Shown piece by piece: positions 12,319 through 23,800 of a stretch of 64,000 nucleotides of DNA; the first letter of the stretch is position 1, and the number at the start of each line of letters is the position of its first letter. The notes beneath the pieces were generated by a model. The model worked only from the letters and a program-made list of their open reading frames with translations, ran no database searches and was not told where the DNA came from. The DNA comes from Notolepis coatsorum (lineage: Eukaryota; Chordata; Actinopteri; Aulopiformes; Paralepididae), in the NCBI GenBank assembly GCA_963971535.1, contig OZ020592.1, forward strand, positions 51,881,213 to 51,945,212, written 5' to 3'. The position numbers and the translations under genes are program-made.

Positions 12319-12838
12319 AGAAATTGTAACTACAATATTGTATCTACAATTACATTTAAAACATTGTTTGTTTTTCAACCATATCTGTTGACAATATAAT
12401 TTCTTTATATATTGAAGGCTACATCCTGCAACTTTTTTCAGCTTTTCTATTTCAAGGCAATATTTACAAAAACTAAACTAAAACTAGTAATTTCCTATAC
12501 AAACATGTTTCCTACTATTTATGCATAATAATCATCTGTTCTGTGCGCACGCAAGGGAACATGTATGCGCAGTGTCGTCATTTAAACGGCGTACAGGCAG
12601 TTCTGATATTACGACCTTTGGTTCTATGAAAGGCGCTGTATAAATTTGATCTATTATTATTATTATTATTATTACGACTGCACCCCTGACTAGAATGTAC
12701 CCCAAAAAGAATATTCCAATTATCTGATCGTGTCGCCAACATAATCCACCACACATCATGCATCGGGAGCATTTGATTCTTGTCAATCCAACCGTTATAA
12801 CCGCTCCCCTTGCACGGAAAAATAAATTACAGGGAGAC
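12319..12838. mobile_element. family B fragment with a LINE 3' tail
   Basis: 12319-12530 is AT-rich with nothing recognised. 12530-12835 shares the motif attatctgatcg and surrounding order with 33290-33340. Near 12620-12675 the text gttctatgaaaggcgctgta followed by (ATT)n is a typical fish LINE/SINE 3' end. Edges not resolved. Confidence 0.4.
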
Positions 12839-12840
12839 TA

Positions 12841-13531
12841 GGGCTGGGCGATATGGCAAAAAATCATATCGCGATAACGATATGATAATGTTATCATATT
12901 TCTCGATATCGATAATTATCGAAATTGTTATAAGTATAAAAAAAATTTAAATAAAAAAAATATATATTTTTTAAACAACAGATGTATGTTTATTTTGCAG
13001 CAATTCTTTGTCGTTGCCGCCATCTTTAGTGTTACATCCCCTCACACTCCAGTTCTCAGGCTGCAGCTGGTTTAAAAGCTAAAGTAAACCGGCTTCTCTG
13101 CTGGCTGTGGCTCCAGGGGAGTTGAACAGTTCTGGCTCTGCTAGTTTATTTTCGATCTTTTGGCACTTTTTTGCACCGTGACTCGTGACTGGAGTCTAGC
13201 TCTGCTAGCAAACATAGCCTACTGTGTACAGACGGTTTCAAACTGTATTTTAAATTAGAAAGCAAACAAAATAAATGGACAAGAGAAAAATAAATCTCAA
13301 TTTGGTCAGTATTGTCATTTGGACAAGCAAAGCCATTACTTTAAGTTGCAGGCAAGAAAGACAAGTCTGTCCACTGTCTCTGTAAAACTGCCCTGTTGCA
13401 GGTCAAAAAATAAATAAAAAATTATATAAAAAAAAAAAAAAAAAAATTTCGATTTTTTTTTATTTAGATATTCGATATCGATTATTAAAATATATCGCGA
13501 TATTTATCATTATCGTTATATCGCCCAGCCC
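12841..13531. mobile_element. TA-target MITE (GGGCTGGGCGATAT ends), 691 bp
   Basis: Terminal inverted repeats start GGGCTGGGCGATAT and continue with alternating ATATCG motifs; flanked by TA at 12839-12840 and 13532-13533. The interior is AT-rich with A and T runs. This end sequence is familiar from many fish genomes. No coding capacity. Confidence 0.85.
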
Positions 13532-13657
13532 TAACGGAGACATTGGATCGACGCACAGGCGTGATATTTTTTTCGTAGCTTCTGTGAGCGAAGACGCTCT
13601 TTGATTGCAGCGAAGAAGAAAAAGACGCTCTCCGATTGGCTAACCCTAACCCTAACT

Positions 13658-13815
13658 CTAAGCATAACCACGTCGAAAGAGGGCCTAAGCATAACCACTT
13701 CAAAAGAGGGCCTAAGCATAACCACTTCGAAAGAATGCCTAAGCATAACCACTTCGAAAGAATGCCTAAGCATAACCACTTCGAAAGAATGCCTAAGCAT
13801 AACCACTTCGAAGCA
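13658..13815 (+). repeat. 27-bp minisatellite, about 5.8 units
   Basis: Units start at 13658, 13685, 13712, 13739, 13766 and 13793; the consensus begins ctaagcataaccacttcg. Because 27 is a multiple of three the array stays open in several frames on both strands (for example KHNHFERMP repeated), which is a by-product rather than evidence for a gene. It is preceded by two and a half telomere-like ccctaa units (13640-13656). Confidence 0.95.
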
Positions 13816-13823
13816 GAGAATAT

Positions 13824-15582
13824 ATGTGCCGCCCGTTCCACCTCCCCCGGGAGTTTACCGCGGTCATTATGACCGCCGTATATATTCCCCCACAGGCGAA
13901 TACTAGCAAAGCGCTGGTGGAACTACATGATCACCTCAATAAACACCAGATCAAGCACCCAGACGCAGCGACGATCGTGGCTGGTGATTTCAACCAGGCG
14001 AATCTGAAGAAAGTGATGCCGTCCTTTTTTCAGCGCATCGCCTGCTCCACGAGAGGGAGGAACACACTCGACCACTGTTATACCCCGTTCAGAGCCGGCT
14101 ACAAGGCGGTAGCGGCACCGCCATTGATGGGGTCTACAAGCTTGAGCAATCACGACTCCATCTTGTTATTCCCTGCCTACAAACAAAGATCACGTGACGC
14201 CGTCGTGTCACGTGAGACAAAAAAATGGTCTGACGAATCAGGCCACGCTCCGGGACGTGCTCGCAGACACGGATTGGAATATGTTCCAAGGTAGCGCCAG
14301 TGACGTCAGCGAGCTCGCAGACACCGTGGTGAGCTACATTACAACAATAGCTGATAGTATTGTCCCCACGAAAAAGGTGCGGGTTTTCCCAAACCAGAAA
14401 CCGTGGGTGGACAGTACTATTAGAGCAGCTCTGAACTCTCGCACCACTGCTTACAACCTGGGCAGAGAGTCAGGAAACATGGAGGAGTATAAGGCTTCAG
14501 TCTATACTCTGCGCAAGGCTGTTAAACTTGCTAAGAGGACATATGCTGATAAACTGGAGACACAAATGGCACAAAACGACACAAGAGGCTTATGGCGGGG
14601 ACTGAAGACAATAACTGACTACAAAGTCAGCGCCCCCTCAATGGGGAGCGACGACGCCTCTCTCACGGACAAACTCAACTCTTTCTATGCTCGGTTTGGT
14701 GTAGACAGTGGCGCTGCTAGCTCTCCGGCTAGTGACCTCACTGGCGCGCCGGCTGTTGTGGAGGGGGGGGGGGGCAACCGCGGGGGGGCTCTCTCGTTGT
14801 CGGAACACAGTGTGAGAAGAGCATTTATGCAGGTGAACACCAGGAAAGCGGCAGGCCCAGATGGTATAACAGGACGTATACTTAAGTCCTGTGCCAACCA
14901 GCTAGCCCCGGTGTTCACCGCCATATTTAATCAATCCCTGGCGGAGTCAGTGGTCCCTGCCTGCTTCAAGATGTCTACCATCATCCCTGTACCGAAGAAA
15001 CCCTCCCCAACATGTCTCAATGACTACAGACCGGTGGCACTCACCTCTGTGGTCATGAAATGTTTCGAGAGGCTGGTCAAGGACCACATTTGTGCCTCCC
15101 TCCCCAGTGATATGGACCCTATGCAATTTGCATACAGGACAAACGGGTCCACTGACGACGCGGTCTCCCAGGTACTGCACAGCACCCTCTCTCACCTTGA
15201 CCGACAGAAGGGGGGCTATGTGAGACTGTTGTTCATTGACTACAGCTCAGCGTTCAACACCATAGTCCCCACCAGACTGGTGGACAAGCTGATCGAGCTG
15301 GGTCTGAGCTCCGCCCTGAGCGCCTGGGTACTGGACTTTCTGAGTGAAAGACCCCAGGCGGTCAGGGTGGGGGGTCAGACCTCCAACACCATCACCCTGA
15401 GCATCGGGTCCCCCCAGGGCTGTGTTCTGAGCCCCCTGCTGTACTCACTATACACACACGATTGTGTGGCCAAGTTCAGCTCCAACTCCATAGTGAAGTT
15501 CGCAGACGACACAGTGGTGGTGGGGCTGATCTCGGATAACGACGAGAAGGCCTATCGGGAGGAGACAACAGCCTGCTCCTGA
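13824..15582 (+). pseudogene. LINE copy 2 endonuclease and RT
   Basis: Frame 13824-14294 holds the second half of the endonuclease (VYIPPQANT, IVAGDFNQANL, SNHDSILLF). A shift near 14230 leads into frame 14194-15582 with the linker and [79 protein letters not shown]. The endonuclease motif reads SNHDS where copy 1 has SDHAS, so a catalytic Asp position is changed. A G run at 14763-14772 stays in frame. Confidence 0.85.
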
Positions 15583-15608
15583 ACATTGGTAAAACCAAGG
15601 AGCTGATC

Positions 15609-16157
15609 GTGGATTATAGGAGAGGACAGCAGGAGACACACACACCACTGATGATAAACGGGGCTACCGTGGACAGGGTGAGCAGCTTTAAGTACCTGGG
15701 GGTCCACATCTCAGAGGATCTGACATGGTCAACACACATAGACACAGTTGTAAAAAAGGCGAAGCAGCGCGTCTACCACCTGAGACAGTTAAGGAAGTTC
15801 AGAGTATCGGGGAAGATACTCCAGTCCTTCTACTCCGGAGCTGTAGAGAGCATCTTGACTGGAAACATCACTGCCTGGTATGGAAACAGCACGGCACAGG
15901 ACAAGAAGGCCCTACAGAGAGTGGTGCGCTCAGCCGAGCGTACCACGGGTATTGCACTACCTCCCCTGCAGGTTCTATACAACAAGAGGTGCAAATCCAG
16001 AGCCTGCAGAATAATGAAAGACCCCCACCACCCCAACAACAGCCTGTTCCAGCTGCTGAGGTCAGGCAGACGCCTGCGAACCCCAGCTACTAGGACAGAG
16101 AGGCTTAGGCTCAGCTTCTTCCCCCAGGCCATCAGAGCCTTGAACACTGATCACTGA
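15609..16157 (+). pseudogene. LINE copy 2 RT C-terminal part
   Basis: Continues the RT thumb and C-terminal region: VSSFKYLGVHISEDLTW, VVKKAKQRVYHLRQLRKF, and ends SFFPQAIRALNTDH at 16155-16157. Compared with copy 1, a few dozen bases that encode the segment [15 protein letters not shown] are missing around 15575, which also shifts the frame. Confidence 0.85.
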
Positions 16158-16599
16158 GTGCCACAGAACACTGAACTCTCCACACACAAGCACACATGAG
16201 CACACACGCGATACGCACGCTGTGCACGCTCACACACCAGCAGCCACTTTAACATGAGCAGACACACACTCATGCCGCACACGCCCACACTTATGGCCAA
16301 AAAGGAAAGGTCACTTTAATATTAGTATAACAACAGTAACAGTGTATTGCACTACCTAAGCTACCTAGCATGTCCTATATGCCCTGTAAATAACTATGTA
16401 CAGATACCGAGATGTCCCACCATGTTACCTGTTACCTGTTACCTGTTTATTGCACAATGTTGTTTTTTTATTGGATTCTATTACATGTTATACCACTGTA
16501 TTGCACATCGTTGCGGGCAAGACCACCCGCATTTCATTGTATACTTGTATGCCGTGACAAATAAAACTCTTGACTTGACTTGTCTTGACTTGACTTGAT

Positions 16600-16959
16600 A
16601 TGTACAAGGCGGAAGAGACCCTTCGGAGCTAAACCAGTCAGAGAGGGTATTTTCTTCTTCGCTGTACGCAGCCTAGCCAATCAGAGAGCGTCTTCGCAAA
16701 CAGGCTATGGAAAAAAATCACACGCCGCACAGGCCAAGATACAAGGTTTCAAAGGGTGCTCGATACCGCCTTCTAGCTGGATGCGGCCGGTATTGCACTT
16801 TGGCGACCTCAGACCCATTCCCTATGGTAACACCAGGCTCCCTGGATGGATAATGAATAGAAATATCGAAAAAAAGGAAAAACTACCCAGAAACGTTTTG
16901 GCACTCAACGGTTGGGGCCCAGAAACGTATTAACACGTGATTGGCACCCAAAGTGTTAA
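16600..16959 (+). mobile_element. piggyBac-like family B right end
   Basis: Ends with ggcacccaaagtgTTAA at 16959. Inside, gacctcagacccattccc and ggatggataatgaatag match 33560-33620 (gatctcagacacattcag, gatgaattatgaatgg). A terminal motif (aacgt...ggcac.caa) occurs twice in tandem, as also at 33640-33720. The piece at 13534-13657 is an inverted match to 16640-16720 (gcgaagacgctct...gattggct), so family B sequence flanks the LINE on both sides. Confidence 0.6.
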
Positions 16960-17224
16960 GGGCTATATTCGATCAAACAATTGATACTCTCAACTACACT
17001 ATAATGTTACCAAAAACACAATCTGATGTTTTTTGTTAGTTCTAATGCAAGTGTTTGTGTCCTGTCACAGTCATTTGTGTATGCTATCTAACCCAGTAGC
17101 AATATATAAAAATTGTGTTTAACTCAACCAGCAATAACTTAATTATGGACATAAAACTATATAAATGGGCAACTGGCAACTTTTTTTTTGGGTCAGACCC
17201 ACCTTGTGGACTCTGGTCACCTCT
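16960..17224. other. AT-rich spacer, nothing recognised
   Basis: No gene, repeat end or RNA motif seen between the family B element and the proposed tmem106a promoter. Confidence 0.5.
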
Positions 17225-17340
17225 AACGATTTAGTGTGAGAAAGAGAGTTTATAGACAGGTTGAAGGTTTGTGGGCGGGGGGTATGGATTTATAAGAAAG
17301 GAACGGGTCAGTTCGCTCTCAGCCACCTTCTCCAGACATC
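17225..17340 (+). promoter_or_regulatory. candidate tmem106a promoter
   Basis: A GC box-like gtgggcggggggt (about 17271) is followed by tttataag (about 17290) and, some 25-30 bases on, by a pyrimidine-rich cagttcgctctcagcc that would suit a transcription start. It lies about 400 bases upstream of the start codon at 17714. A short upstream frame, MELMEMSL, begins at about 17363 and would be in the 5' leader. Inference from position and motifs only. Confidence 0.4.
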
Positions 17341-17554
17341 AAGAAAGGTTACTCGGAACATAATGGAACTTATGGAAATGTCACTTTAGGCCAAATATCT
17401 TGAAATGTTTTGGGTGATCTTCAAGAGTTGTTGGAGTCCAGCACACAGAGATCGTAGCAGGTTATTGAGAGTGTGACGACAAACCCTCAATCTTCAAGGG
17501 GATCGACATTCTTCCAGACTCTTTTGGTCTCTTTTCTAAAAGAATAATCTTTAT

Positions 17555-17557
<3 letters not shown>

Positions 17558-17605
<48 letters not shown>
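17558..17605. repeat. (TA)n microsatellite
   Basis: About 48 bases of uninterrupted TA lie in the 5' leader or a 5' untranslated intron of tmem106a, roughly 110 bases before the start codon. Confidence 0.95.
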
Positions 17606-17608
<3 letters not shown>

Positions 17609-17713
17609 GTATATATGTTTTTCCTTTAAATTTTTTTACTTACTGGACTGGTTGGTGTATCGTGGTTACATTAGGATACAACATAGCAAAGAAGACCCAG
17701 AGACCGAGGAGTG

Positions 17714-17822
17714 ATGGAGAAGAAGAAATGTTTACCCCACAGCCTTCCTCCATACGGGACCTTCAGCTCTAGTGGGGAAGACACCTGTCCCACTTGTCGT
17801 GGAATAGGCCGCATTAGGAGAG
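17714..17822 (+). CDS. tmem106a: tmem106a exon 1 (coding part)
   Basis: Starts MEKKKCLPHSLPPYGTF and contains DTCPTCRGIGRI, the conserved CxxC of the cytosolic domain. Ends with one base of a Gly codon before the donor GTGGGT. An in-frame stop lies 33 bases upstream of the ATG, so no earlier start in this exon is possible. Confidence 0.85.
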
Positions 17823-20800
17823 GTGGGTCTCTTCAACATTAGCAAAATGGGTGATTTGATTCATACAAGGTGGATGTGGATGGTGGGCAGATATATGTAT
17901 ATATATACTGTATACACATTAAAAAAAAGTCCACATAGTTTACAACAACAGGTTTACAATGTAGTTCTGTGCCACACTAGCTCACGCTCAGCGTCTCATG
18001 CATAATCTCGCTTCAGCGTATGCACACTGAATAAATTTCAAATGTACCTTTAAATGCCAGCATTCATCTGGCCACACCCCCATCCGCCTACCTACATAAG
18101 CCGGGATGGGCCACACACTCATCTCCTTCGCAAATTTCATCACAAGCAACGTGTTGCTATATGCCCACTTGACGTGGAGAAAGTATTGCTCTAAGGAAAG
18201 GAAGAATAAGGAGAATACGTTGACATCATATCTTTATTTTCTCTCTCACTATTTTAAAACGAGAAAATACGGCGATATTGTCTTCGTACTGGAGTGTCTG
18301 GAAGATGGTGATCATTCCACAAACTCCACCGGTTTCGTATTGGGGGTTCACGCCGCTACATACCTCCCAGCTACAGTCTTCTTTGATGCGGCTGGACGGA
18401 GTGAAACCCTCCGGCGGTGCAGGGACTGTAGTGGCGCGCCGCTGTTGTGAGAAGCGGTGCGTTCCAGGTTGGGTGAGTAGTGTTTTTGCTGGCAGGCTCC
18501 ACTTGTCTGTTAGTGCTATGGGGACTAATTGACAATGTTATGAAAACCGGGCCCAGGCTAGGGTCCTTTGTTCAGTCTCCTAGACGACAGGAGACCTTGG
18601 TCTGAAGCCATTTTAGTTAACTAGTGGGCCGCGACCATTAACACTGGTGATCCCTGTGTTTTCTGGACGAGTGGTTTTCCCTCTGTCCCGTGTTAAGCCC
18701 CTTCTTTCATATCCAAATGAGAGTATTCCTTCACGAGGGGATATGTGCATGGATGTGCGATAGCGGCAGATCCATGTTCAAGTCAGCTACACAGGCCAGT
18801 TTGGTATTGTGCTGATTCCGTCGGGTGTTGGTAAAATCACCGTTGTAAAAGCAGTGTGGACATCTTGTTTCTCTTTTCTCTAAAAAAGTGAGGAGAGGTT
18901 CAGAACGGCGGCCTGTCTGGGTGAGTGTTATGTCATTGTATACATGTTCAGGTGATAGCTGCTTAGCTTACGGTTAGCCAGTCAGCTGTTAGTGCTGCGT
19001 TAGCCTGCTGGGATCGCTGCATGGCCTGCTCAGGTTGGGCCTACTGTTAGCCAGTCAGCTGTTAGCTGCGGTGCTAGCATGTCGTGATCACTAGGTAACG
19101 TTAGCTTGCTGCTATAGGCCATGGCCTGGCGCGGGGTAGCGTTAGCTTCTCGCGCGCCGCCGTGAGCTCGCTTCTGGTCGCGTGCGCCGTTAGCTCGGCG
19201 TCTCGCGAGCAGGGGCAGTAGCGCCCGAACGGTTGGAGCGGCCGTTAGCTTAATGCTATTCTGTTGAACGTGCTTTGATTTTAACATGTTTTGCACTCTT
19301 GACTACGACGTCATCCTTGACAGGGGATGTTTCGTCGACCCTGCCCTGAGCCAGGACGGCGAGGTTGCGTCAACAAAGAGGACTGTAGTGCGGGTTGGAG
19401 CGGCGACGCTGCCCAGTTCGAACAACACAGGAGCGGCTGTGTTCCTACGGTGTCTGTGACTGCACTTCGCTGATCTACGTTCCGGGTAGGACCAGGTTTG
19501 ACCAGACCTTATAACACGTCTTCTGGTTTTACTTTTCTAAATGTTTTGTGAATGACGATGTTTTCCCAAAACGTGTGTTGCTGCAATGCATTTAGGATAC
19601 GGCGCGAGTTATGTGTGAACTGTCTTTGTCACTGGCAGTTAGCTTCTCCGTGCAAATCGGCTTGTTACAGATGTGAAAATGATCTGTTGTTGTGAGAAAC
19701 ATCATGTGTGTTTATATGTACCGTGTACTCACAACTAAGGTAACTAACCTATGAAGCTATGCTTAGTGACAAGCAGTGTTGTGCTAGTTACTGAAAAATA
19801 GTAACTCAGTTACTTTACTAGTTACTTCATTTCAAAGTAACTTCGTTACTGTACTAGTTACTTACACCCAAAAGTAATGCGTTACTGTGAAAAGTAACTA
19901 TTTAGTTATTTAAAAAAAAAAAAAAAAAAAAAATTGCTCAAGTCCCATGCCCCATATACTCAAAATCGGTTGATCAACTTGACAGTTTCCATTCACATCA
20001 CCGAACTCTGCTAAGCAATGTGGTCTAGAGCGTTTCATTATATATTCCCTCCCCGCTGTATGTATATTTCTCTCCCACCCACCCACCCCCTCCTAATGTA
20101 CAGTCCCCTCCCCATCATATGTATATACTCTGTCAGGATCTAGGGGTAACAGTACTGTATATTTGAATACCGCTTATGTCACAAATGTATCAGTACTAAA
20201 TACCTATATGTCCCTATGCCATAAATGTCATGTATGTTGTGTATGTCATAAATGTCTATATGAATTGAAAATGGGGGACCCTGATGGAAACAAGACAAAC
20301 GTCTTTCTCAGGTCTGCATCCCCTTAACAATTGTATGTATTGAGCCGTACTGTATTGTACCCATTCTGCAATCTGTTAAATAAAGTTTTCATTCATTCAT
20401 TCATTCATCCATTCATTAATTCATTCATAACCATCTTGCAGCGTTGTTTAAGATATCAATCAAAGCATTGCAACGTTAGAATAGTTAGGATATCAATTGT
20501 GCATGAAAGGACTATATTTATATTGTTTGATTAGTATTATGAGATTCCCTGGCAGATTTCGTACAGTCAAAATCCGTTGATCTTGAGTTTCAGTGAACAC
20601 ATTGCACTCACCGTCACCAGTCTGCGGTGGTCGAGATGTAACGTTAGTCCAGTTGACTCCAGCAGCCCTTCAAACATGTTCTTTATCTCGTTTCCATGTT
20701 GTATATTAATTATCTCTCCAAGTAGTTGCTAAATGGTTTGTTAGTTCGTTATTATTACTGCGTTCTTATTATGTAGATTCATAGCGAGCGTCCTCTTGTT

Positions 20801-23800
20801 GTTTACTAGAGCGTCTATTTCTTTCAGAACGTCAGTGGCCAATCAGAAGTGCGAAAACCAGAATGAGGCTACGGAAAGAAATAATAATAATAATAATACT
20901 TCGTTTTATATAGCGCCTTTCAGTCTACAGTAAACAAAACAAACGCAGGCGAAATAAGGACGCTCGCTATGAATCTACATAAAAAGAACGCAGTAACGAA
21001 CTAACAAACCATTCAGTAACGTAAGTAGCGTTACTGAATTTCAAAAGTAATGCGTTAGAGTACTAGTTGCGGCAAAAAGTAACTTCGTTTCTGTAACGCG
21101 TTACTTTGTAACGCGTTAGTCCCAACACTGGTGACAAGTGAGTAAAAGAATGTTCTTTTCTCAGCCTGTGATGACAATGAACAGTGTGTTCACATATTGA
21201 CAGGTTTTCCTGTTTTAACTGGCCGTATTGAGGGTAAAATAAGAGGATTGTGTTTTCCCGCCGGTTCCCTGGGGACTTTTTCATCCTCCTATCAGACATG
21301 TTGTGCACTATTTGTGTCTTTTGTGTGGTAGGGATGCGATGTAACCCTTAGCTTGATTGCTGAGGTTGTGCTAAAACTGCTGGAGAAACTTTATTTTCCT
21401 AAAAGAAAAGATGGTTTGGTCGCTGTCGTGTGTGCTTAGCAAGGCCTGTGGCCGTTACTAATCGAGAATTATGTATTCTCTCATTGTGAAAAACGGCGTT
21501 CCTCTGTTGAGTGTTTTTGCCATTTTTTGTAGGTGATGATGGGTTGTGTGTGTCATGTGACCTACAACTGGGTTGGACTGGCCACAGAAGCACATGTGTA
21601 TGTTGGACCGGGGCTCTTAGAGCCCTCTCTATTCTGTGTTTTTTCCTTGGTAAAAATCAGATAGCAGGTTAGCTCATGCGCTGTGTGGAGCTGTCAGACG
21701 CTTCATAGAGCTGACTATGACTGTGTCATATTCTCTTTTTGTCATTACATCGTATCATGGGTGTGGGGTCGTAAAGGGGTGAACTGGTAACTTTTCCTCT
21801 TCCCCTTGTTTCTGTCGGTCAGGGGTACACCCCCTGTCCTTCAAGGTTCCCGTCACGTGGCGGTTCGGCACGTTACGGGGGGGGGGGGGTTTCCTGGTCC
21901 CACGGCCTGGTATATTGGGCGTGTGCACCGCAGGAATTCCCCCACCATAGAGTACGTCACCGTGCGCGTCTCTGTTGGTAGGACTTCCGTGTGCTGTTCA
22001 GGTCCATGTGATGGATCTGTTTCAGGGGGGTGGTCAGGGCTCCTCCTCACCAAGCGCTTATTCGGGCCTTCTGTGAGTTCGGACTCCTTCTTCCATGTGA
22101 GGGAGCCTCCATCAGAGTACAGAGCCTTCCTCCTCAGATTGTCAAAGTGAGTGGACCCTCTAGAAGGTGTCCTGTTCTATTGTATATGTATTCGATTCAA
22201 TTCGATTGTTGAGTGTGTATGGGTTCAGGCCTCTTCCCCGGAGAGCCCTAAAACCAATTTTTTACATGGCTCAAGGTGCAATATATTCTTTTCAATCTGT
22301 ACAGCTCGCGTGGGAAGTCTCTCTGGGGATCCCCGTCTCCTTCCTATGGGAGGGTGGTGGGATGTAAAAATGTGAACAATTTTTACCCCTGGCTGTGTAG
22401 ACTGGGATACATACTGTTGATGCTTCCTTCTTTTCTATTCACAAAGTGTTGGAGTTAGGAAGTGTCACACCCCTCTTGTCGTTCCCCTGGGCGCCTTGGG
22501 GATTCAATGACAGGTCTAAATAGCCTGTTCATTGATGGGGGTGTGTCCCGACGCACGTATAGTGCTAGCTCGCTGTTAACAGGCGACTGACTGGCACGCC
22601 TTGGTTGCTTGTGGTTGAAACAGCGTTTTTATAAAGCAACTGAGATGGGGGTTTTTCCTCTTCCGACGACCAAATCCCACGACCTGGGTTGGTTTTTCGA
22701 CGGATTCTCGTTCATGTCTGGGGGATGATGACGGAATGGATCTGAACATATGTAGAGGGGTCTCACGCCCTTGGGGTGGGCCACCAGGCGCGGTTCGCCC
22801 GAACGTCTGGGTGGCGCCTTCTTTTCATGTTAAGATCGACACGCATATCTGCCCTTCTCCTGGAGTAGGCATGTCGGCGTGGTTAGGGCACGGGACTGGT
22901 TCTGGTCGCGCTGGTCCGGATCAGTTGAACCCGTTGTCCGCCGGGGCTGCAGATCTGCTGTTGTGGTACCCTGAGGGACTTGGGCTTTTTTCAGGGGGAA
23001 AAATGCCAGGTCGGTCCGGGTGTCACAGGGTTAAGCGCTATGGAGACCCTGGTTGAGTACGTTTTTACTCAGCACTGTCGTAATGGCTTACAGCCATGCC
23101 ATTCTGTACACGCTCGATCTCGTCGGATCTCGGCCGCTACACAGGTTGGTCCTGGTTAGTACTTGGTTGGGAGACCGCCTGGGAATACCAAGTACGGTGT
23201 GCTTAGGGGCTGGTTCTCCGTTCTTTTTCGCTCCTCTCTCACGCATGGCGAAGAGGGGCCTGTGGGGGTGATTTTTGACCTCCTCTGGTGACCCTGTGCT
23301 TCCCGTACCGCCAGGCCCGGTCCGAAGTAATGTTTCGTCGACCTGTAGGCCTGGGTTAACCCTTTTTTGAAAACTGAATCACTTGTACTGCGGTATAGCC
23401 GGTGTATACCCGCAGGTGTGTTTTGGAGTTTTTTCTTGAGGGGTTATAGGAACAACCACCGCATTGGGTAACACCGAGGTGGTTGATTCCCTGGTGTGTT
23501 GGAGCAGTGTCAACTCCCGGGTTCACCGTTTGAGGGTGCCCCTGCACGTTCATGACGTCTGCCGATCGTGTCAGCCTTCTCTGCCTCGACCCCATTGGGT
23601 GGGGGTTGGTTAACCTTTTTTGTGTGCTTACGGCCATGCTGACTGCTTGTTCTGCAGGGTCAGTGTGCCAGGCGGTGTACTATTGGGGGGACAGGGCCCG
23701 CTCGGCTTACGGCCATGCCAACCTGAACACGTCCGATCTCGGAAGCTAAGCAGGTTCTGGCCTGGTTAGTACTTGGATGGGATTCCGCCTGGGAATACCA

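Larger units (their letters stand above)
13817..16590 (+). mobile_element. Rex1/CR1-like LINE, copy 2 (5' truncated)
   Basis: Same family as the copy at 1-3286: the deduced proteins align throughout (CRPFHLPRE / CRPFFLPRE; VFPNQKPWVD / [32 protein letters not shown]). It begins inside the endonuclease domain next to the minisatellite and ends with (TTGACT)n at about 16568-16595. Three frames cover it (13824-14294, 14194-15582, 15609-16157). No target duplication was found because the left junction lies at the minisatellite. Confidence 0.88.

Noticed and set aside
13485-13906. Repetitive open frames on both strands (KHNHFERMP, MLRHSFEVV repeats) as a repeat protein gene
   Set aside because: They follow from a 27-bp minisatellite whose length is a multiple of three; no start context or flanking domain supports a gene.
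18900-19260. GTTAGC cluster as promoter of a separate gene in intron 1
   Set aside because: No exon with coding potential and clear donor could be tied to it; the motif cluster alone is not enough.
21806-22150. 114-codon frame in element X as a possible transposase
   Set aside because: No transposase motif, high GC composition bias, and no supporting neighbouring frame; treated as noncoding interior.
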